The translations under genes and the position numbers were made by a program. Below, one piece after another: positions 56,741 to 64,000 of a stretch of 64,000 bases of DNA (within the stretch, counting starts at the first letter, position 1; each line of letters begins with the position of its first letter). The notes under the pieces were generated by a model. That model did no database searches. It was not told where the DNA came from and saw only the letters and a program-made list of their open reading frames with translations. This DNA is from Streptomyces sp. TRM49041 (GTDB lineage: Bacteria; Actinomycetota; Actinomycetes; Streptomycetales; Streptomycetaceae): the NCBI RefSeq assembly GCF_008271805.1, contig NZ_VSRY01000123.1:1-64000 (forward strand), written 5' to 3'.

Positions 56741-56935
56741 GGGTGTCCGGCGGATCATGCCGGCATCCGGGCCGGGTGCCCTTGCCCTGCCGGTGAGCGG
56801 CGTCCGGCGCGTGGAGGTGCAAGGCGGAGGAGGGCGTCGGTGCGTGGGGGTCCCCGCTGGCCCTTACCGCCTTGGGGGATCCCGCCGCCGTCGCGTGCCG
56901 GACCCCGCGGCCCAGGCGTGATCCGCAGGACACGA
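56741..56935. mobile_element. Putative MITE-like element
   Basis: Near-perfect 15-bp inverted repeats bound the interval: GTGTCCGGCGGATCA (56743-56757) and TGATCCGCAGGACAC (56919-56933), one mismatch. The internal 160 bp has no coding signal. It starts 2 bp after the DUF309 stop. Short, non-coding, inverted-repeat-bounded elements of this form are mobilised by a transposase elsewhere. No clear target duplication is seen. The rest of the gap to 57004 shows no gene. Confidence 0.5.
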
Positions 56936-57004
56936 CCTGGCCGGATCGCGGACCTGGTCGAGCTCGGCGGAAAATGGGCGGTCGCGGTGCCGGGACGGAT
57001 ACGG

Positions 57005-57412
57005 TCACCGGCCGCCGAGGAGGTCGCGCAGCACGGAGGCGTGGCTGCGCTCCGGGTCCTTGGCGGCGGTGAGCAGGGTCAGGGTGCCCTGCCGGGCGAG
57101 TTCACGGATACGGTCGAGGGCGCGCGCCGCCTCCGGCTCCGTGAGCTCTGCCTCGTACCGGCGCCGGAACTCCTCGAACACCGCGTCGGCCGCGCCGCCC
57201 TCGGCGTCCCGGGCGTCCCGGGCGTCCTGGGCGTGGAACCAGCGCCGCAGCTCCGTCGAGGGGGTGACGGACTTGGGCCACTCGTCGACCCGCGCGTCCT
57301 CCTTGGCCAGCCCGCGCGGCCACAGCCGGTCGACGAGGACCCGCACCCCGTCGTCGGGGTGGGCGGCCTCGTACACCCGCCGCAGGCGCACACGGGGCGC
57401 GGTACGCGTCAT
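57005..57412 (-). CDS. DUF488-family protein (YeaO-like)
   Basis: A 135-residue cytosolic protein with the short DUF488 pattern: VRLRRVYEAAHPDDGVRVLV, DRLWPRGLAKEDARVDEWPK and TLLTAAKDPERSHASVLRDL. The DRLWPRG block is the hallmark. The function is unknown; some relatives sit in DNA-repair or thiol-stress contexts. The ATG at 57412 has GGTGGGG upstream. A run of Asp-Ala-Arg triplets (DARDARDA) suggests a small repeat expansion. Confidence 0.88.
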   Translation of the reverse strand: MTRTAPRVRLRRVYEAAHPDDGVRVLVDRLWPRGLAKEDARVDEWPKSVTPSTELRRWFHAQDARDARDAEGGAADAVFEEFRRRYEAELTEPEAARALDRIRELARQGTLTLLTAAKDPERSHASVLRDLLGGR

Positions 57413-57581
57413 GGCCCCACCCTGTCCCGGGTGCGGGGGCGCCGCAACGGGTGGGCCGCCTGGACGGACGCGCCCCGAGCCGGGGTGGCCCGCGCCCCTC
57501 GCCCTCGCGGGCCCCGGGGACCGGGATTCTGGCCCCCGGGGACCTTGGACCCTGGCTGGCGTGACGTTTCTGCGAGTGCGG

Positions 57582-58952
57582 TCAGAGGCGCTGCCACAGG
57601 GCCGGGACGCTGGGGGGCTCCCAGCCGGTCCGGGCCTGGTGGGACTGGAGGCAGAGGTAGGTGGCGCCGCCGTACGTGACCTGGTCGCCGACGTTGTGGA
57701 CGGTGCCCGCGGACCAGGTGCCGCCCGGGTCGCCGGGGACACCCGGGTCACCCGGGTCGCCGGGCGCCTGGGTGGTGGTCAGCGTCAGGCCGTACGTCTG
57801 GAGGATCGGGTTGACGGGCTGGTGGTACGTCGTCCCGCCGCCGCGGCAGTCGCCGGAGCCGCCGGAGGCGACGCCCTGGGCCTGGCTGCCGGAGATGTAC
57901 GAGCCGCCCGAGTCGCCGGGCTCGGCGCACACCGAGGTGCGGGTGACGCCGCTGACGGTGCCCTCCGGGTACGTGACGCTGGTGTTGTGCTGGAGGATCG
58001 TCCCGCAGTGCCATCCGGTGGTGGACCCGGAGCGGCAGACCGACGCGCCGACGACCGCCTGCGCCGACCCGGTCACCTGGACGTTCTGCCCGGCCTGGCC
58101 CTTGACGTACGGCGTGGAGCGCCAGTCGGTGTTGGTGGCCACCCAGGCCATGTCGCTGCCCGGGAAGCTGGACGCCTGGAAGGTGCCCTGGGCGACCTGG
58201 TTGTAGCCGCTCGTCGCGGCGCCCGCGGGGCCGCAGTGGCCGGCGGTGGCGAAGCCGTGCTGGGTACCGCGGGTGACGGCGAAACCGATGGAGCAGCGGC
58301 CGCCGCCCATGTGGTACGCGTCGCCGCCGCGGATGTCGTACAGCGGGCGAGGCCGCTCCGCCGACACCTCGGCACGGAAGAGGGACGGGTCGGCCCCGGA
58401 CGCGGTGATGAACGCCTCGGCGGCGGACCGGTTGGCGGCCTTGACGGTGACGGAGTTGGTGCGCACGTCGACGTACCAGACGGGCATGTTCAGGGTGTTG
58501 GTGCGGAGGGCGGCCCGGTCGAGCGCGGCCTTGGCGGCGTCGAGCGCGGCCGCGGAGTGCCCGACGACCTTCGCCTGGGCTCCGGCCGCGCGGATCGCGG
58601 CGGCGTGGGCGGGGTCGGTGGTCGCGACGGTGAGCGTCGCGGACACGGCGCCGCGCACCCACGCGCCCGCGTAGTCCGCGCCGAGCGTGCCGCGCAGGCG
58701 GCCGGCGAGGGCGCCCGCCTCGGCCTCGTTCACCAGGCGCTGCTGGGCCTGCGGCTTGGTGAGTCCCAAGTCGCGCTGCATCGCGGCGAGTACGTCGGGG
58801 GACGGCTTGTCGGCGCCCAGGCTCGTGGCCGCCGAAGGGGTGGCCGGCGGAGCGGGCTCGGCGGCCGCCACGCCGGGCAGTGCGCTCAGCACGAGTACGC
58901 CGACGGCGGCGAGAGCCGCGGTACACGCGGCTCTGGCGTGTCTGGGGAGCAT
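57582..58952 (-). CDS. Streptogrisin-type secreted serine protease with chitin-binding module
   Basis: A 456-residue S1 (alpha-lytic) protease precursor. A signal peptide (to about AAA, residue 31) is followed by an alpha-lytic-type pro-peptide. The mature domain starts near YDIRGGDAYHMGGGRCSIGF. The triad is His in FATAGHCG, Asp in GSDMAWV and Ser in AEPGDSGGSYISG. Three Cys pairs are conserved. A GDPGDPGVPGDPG linker leads to a C-terminal CBM5/12-like carbohydrate-binding domain (WSAGTVHNVGDQVTYGGATY, WEPP, ALWQRL), as in streptogrisin C. It is secreted and degrades protein near chitin or hyphal debris. A hairpin sits just upstream of its ribosome-binding site. Confidence 0.93.
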   Translation of the reverse strand: MLPRHARAACTAALAAVGVLVLSALPGVAAAEPAPPATPSAATSLGADKPSPDVLAAMQRDLGLTKPQAQQRLVNEAEAGALAGRLRGTLGADYAGAWVRGAVSATLTVATTDPAHAAAIRAAGAQAKVVGHSAAALDAAKAALDRAALRTNTLNMPVWYVDVRTNSVTVKAANRSAAEAFITASGADPSLFRAEVSAERPRPLYDIRGGDAYHMGGGRCSIGFAVTRGTQHGFATAGHCGPAGAATSGYNQVAQGTFQASSFPGSDMAWVATNTDWRSTPYVKGQAGQNVQVTGSAQAVVGASVCRSGSTTGWHCGTILQHNTSVTYPEGTVSGVTRTSVCAEPGDSGGSYISGSQAQGVASGGSGDCRGGGTTYHQPVNPILQTYGLTLTTTQAPGDPGDPGVPGDPGGTWSAGTVHNVGDQVTYGGATYLCLQSHQARTGWEPPSVPALWQRL

Positions 58953-58965
58953 CAGGTGTTCTCCT

Positions 58966-58991
58966 CGGTTTCGGTGGGGGTTCCGAAACCG
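58966..58991 (-). promoter_or_regulatory. Inverted repeat in the leader of the streptogrisin gene
   Basis: CGGTTTCGG and CCGAAACCG form a perfect 9-bp inverted repeat with an 8-base loop, ending next to the GAGGAGAA ribosome-binding site. In RNA it would be a stem-loop adjacent to the Shine-Dalgarno sequence. In DNA it could be an operator for a dimeric repressor. Confidence 0.6.
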
Positions 58992-59011
58992 TAGATCTTG
59001 CCGAAAATCCC

Positions 59012-62240
<3,229 letters not shown>

Positions 62241-62251
62241 CGCCACCCGCC

Positions 62252-62288
62252 GCAGAGGCCGTGCCGGATGTCCCGGCACGGCCTCTGC
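62252..62288 (+). terminator. Intrinsic-type terminator after icd
   Basis: A 16-bp perfect inverted repeat beginning GCAGAGGCCGTGCCGG with a 5-base loop starts 12 bp after the icd stop. No U-tract follows, as is common in Streptomyces. Confidence 0.85.
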
Positions 62289-62366
62289 CGTACCCGCGTA
62301 CCGTCCACGTCTCTACTCGGCCGACTCTCCTCGGCCGGCCCATCGACTGCCTGAATCCGGCATATA

Positions 62367-62395
62367 TTGACATAAACCCCGGTACGTTCTAGGCA
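62367..62395 (+). promoter_or_regulatory. Promoter of the dnaK-like gene
   Basis: TTGACA (62367-62372) and TAGGCA (62390-62395) are spaced by 17 bp. The predicted transcript begins near 62402 within a run of GAGCT repeats. No HAIR (HspR) or CIRCE operator is seen, so heat-shock control of the usual type is not evident. Confidence 0.55.
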
Positions 62396-62424
62396 CGAGC
62401 TGAGCTGAGCTGAGGAGCATGGCG

Positions 62425-64000
62425 ATGGCACGCGCAGTGGGTATCGACCTCGGTACGACGAACTCGGTGGTCAGCGTCCTGGAGGGCGGTGAGCCGACGG
62501 TCATCACCAACACGGAGGGCGCACGGACCACCCCGTCCGTCGTCGGCTTCGCCAAGAACGGCGATGTCCTCGTCGGCGAGGTGGCCAAGCGGCAGGCCGT
62601 GACGAACGTCGACCGCACGGTGCGGTCCGTGAAACGGCACATGGGCGAGGCGGACTGGCGCTTCCCCGCCCAGGGCGACATCGACGGCAAGCGGTACACC
62701 GCGCAGGAGATCTCGGCCCGCGTGCTGCAGAAGCTCAAGCGCGACGCCGAGGGATACCTGGGCGAGGACGTGAAGGACGCCGTGATCACGGTACCGGCGT
62801 ACTTCAACGACTCGCAGCGCACGGCGACCAAGGAGGCCGGCGAGATCGCGGGCCTCAACGTGCTGCGGATCATCAACGAGCCGACCGCGGCGGCGCTGGC
62901 GTACGGCCTCGACAAGGAGAACGAGCAGACGATCCTGGTGTTCGACCTCGGGGGCGGCACGTTCGACGTGTCGCTGCTGGAGATCGGCGAGGGCGTGGTC
63001 GAGGTGAAGGCCACGAACGGCGACACGCACCTGGGCGGTGACGACTGGGACCAGCGGATCGTCGACCACCTGGCGAGCAGGTTCAAGGCCGCGTACGGGG
63101 TCGATCTGTCCAAGGACCGGATGGCCACACAGCGGCTCCGCGAGGCCGCCGAGAAGGCGAAGATCGAGCTGTCTGCGGCGACCGAGACCTCGATCAACCT
63201 GCCTTATCTGAGCGCGTCGGCGGAAGGCCCGCTGCACCTGGACGAGAAACTGACCCGCGCACAGCTCGAACAGCTGACCGCCGATCTCCTGGAGCGGTGC
63301 AAGGGGCCGTTCCACAACGCGGTCAAGGACGCTGGGATCAAGGTCTCCGGCATCGACCATGTGATTCTGGTCGGCGGGTCGACACGCATGCCCGCGGTGA
63401 CGGAGCTGGTGCGGGAGCTCACCGGCAAGGACCCGCACAAGGGTGTGAACCCGGACGAGGTCGTCGCCATCGGCGCGTCGCTCCAGGCCGGAGTGCTGAA
63501 GGGTGAGGTCAAGGACGTCCTGCTGCTGGACGTGACCCCGCTGTCCCTCGGTATCGAGACCAAGGGCGGCATCATGACCAAGCTGATCGAGCGCAACACC
63601 ACGATCCCGACGAAGCGCTCCGAGACGTTCACGACGGCCGAGGACAACCAGCCGTCGGTGCAGATCCAGGTCTTCCAGGGTGAGCGCGAGATCGCCGCGT
63701 ACAACAAGAAGCTCGGTATGTTCGAGCTGACCGGCCTGCCCCCGGCGCCGCGCGGTGTCCCGCAGATCGAGGTCGCCTTCGACATCGACGCCAACGGCAT
63801 CATGCACGTGACCGCTAAGGACCTGGGCACGGGCAAGGAGCAGAAGATGACCGTCACCGGCGGCTCCTCGCTGCCGAAGGACGACATCGACCGGATGGTC
63901 CGCGAGGCGGAACGCCACGCCGAGGAGGACCGCACCAGGCGCGAGGCGGCGGAGACCCGGAACCAGGCCGAGCAGTTGGTGTACCAGACGGAGAAGTTCC
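62425..64000 (+). CDS. dnaK: DnaK (Hsp70) chaperone, 3' end cut by the window
   Basis: At least 525 residues are visible without a stop. The actin-like ATPase shows phosphate-1 [17 protein letters not shown], adenosine motif [18 protein letters not shown], phosphate-2 [18 protein letters not shown] and the connecting motif [14 protein letters not shown]. The substrate domain begins [20 protein letters not shown]. The rest lies past base 64000. It folds proteins with GrpE and DnaJ in the cytosol. The ATG at 62425 is favoured over 62419 because AGGAG is then 7 bp away. Streptomyces usually carry their main dnaK in a dnaK-grpE-dnaJ-hspR operon. What follows here is not visible, so this may be a second copy. 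Confidence 0.93.
   Translation, partial: MARAVGIDLGTTNSVVSVLEGGEPTVITNTEGARTTPSVVGFAKNGDVLVGEVAKRQAVTNVDRTVRSVKRHMGEADWRFPAQGDIDGKRYTAQEISARVLQKLKRDAEGYLGEDVKDAVITVPAYFNDSQRTATKEAGEIAGLNVLRIINEPTAAALAYGLDKENEQTILVFDLGGGTFDVSLLEIGEGVVEVKATNGDTHLGGDDWDQRIVDHLASRFKAAYGVDLSKDRMATQRLREAAEKAKIELSAATETSINLPYLSASAEGPLHLDEKLTRAQLEQLTADLLERCKGPFHNAVKDAGIKVSGIDHVILVGGSTRMPAVTELVRELTGKDPHKGVNPDEVVAIGASLQAGVLKGEVKDVLLLDVTPLSLGIETKGGIMTKLIERNTTIPTKRSETFTTAEDNQPSVQIQVFQGEREIAAYNKKLGMFELTGLPPAPRGVPQIEVAFDIDANGIMHVTAKDLGTGKEQKMTVTGGSSLPKDDIDRMVREAERHAEEDRTRREAAETRNQAEQLVYQTEKF

Overview
This window is high-GC actinobacterial DNA, almost certainly a Streptomyces chromosome. The genes use G/C-rich third positions throughout, GTG starts are common, and the gene content is typical of the genus: a monomeric NADP-isocitrate dehydrogenase, a streptogrisin-type secreted protease, Rpf-like and M23 wall hydrolases, a WGR-propeller protein, DUF350, DUF2180 and DUF5713 proteins, and an RHH/DUF4097/ABC/P450 operon. 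No rRNA or CRISPR array is present. One tRNA (proline, GGG anticodon) is present. The left end holds a decayed transporter and the right end cuts through a dnaK gene.

Layout. 0-3.3 kb: a frameshifted DMT exporter remnant, a secreted Rpf/LysM/M23 wall hydrolase, a GNAT enzyme and panD. 3.5-9.9 kb: a five-gene minus-strand operon pairing two DUF1254/DUF1214 proteins with a HAD hydrolase, a GAP-family membrane protein and a SulP anion transporter. 10-13.6 kb: remnants of a secreted FnIII protein, then a BtuF-BtuC-BtuD cobalamin importer under a clear cobalamin riboswitch. 13.8-19.8 kb: a frameshifted membrane protein, flavin reductase, SRPBCC protein, DUF350, WGR-propeller, secreted amidase and SGNH hydrolase. 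20-26.4 kb: an ECF sigma factor fused to a ZAS-like motif, a membrane helix and a CAP domain, a second CAP protein, a Trypco1 protein, an HpnR-like B12 radical SAM enzyme, a ketopantoate reductase-like protein and a DUF5713 protein.

26.5-35.7 kb is the most striking locus. Four translationally coupled genes encode an alpha/beta hydrolase, a caspase-like protease with a VMAP-type C-terminal region, a MoxR AAA+ ATPase and a 1697-residue protein. The last combines an SAV_2336-type vWA region, an NB-ARC-like NTPase with an altered P-loop, TPR-like repeats, a degenerate nucleotide-cyclase-like domain and a C-terminal region resembling the restriction enzyme NaeI without its catalytic core. I read it as a variant of the vWA-MoxR-VMAP class of predicted conflict or programmed-death systems.

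35.7-46.3 kb: small membrane and zinc-ribbon proteins, a truncated glycosyltransferase, a decayed stretch, a methyltransferase/VTT membrane protein pair, a GH15 hydrolase, and an operon (RHH regulator, DUF4097, ABC exporter, P450, ferredoxin) whose promoter has a perfect 19-bp palindrome in its spacer and appears leaderless. 46.6-53.3 kb: gdhA, then an accessory stretch with two transposase remnants, an orphan secreted propeller protein, a DUF4246 protein and a menC fragment, ending at tRNA-Pro. 53.4-64 kb: a LAL-type STAND regulator lacking its LuxR helix-turn-helix, DUF309, a MITE-like repeat, DUF488, a streptogrisin, a LysR pseudogene, icd and a partial dnaK.

Shared themes are B12 (riboswitch-controlled importer and a B12-dependent radical SAM enzyme), pantothenate (panD and a PanE-like reductase), cell-wall hydrolysis, and several decaying genes recognisable only by joining reading frames. 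All family assignments come from reading the translated sequences, without database searches.
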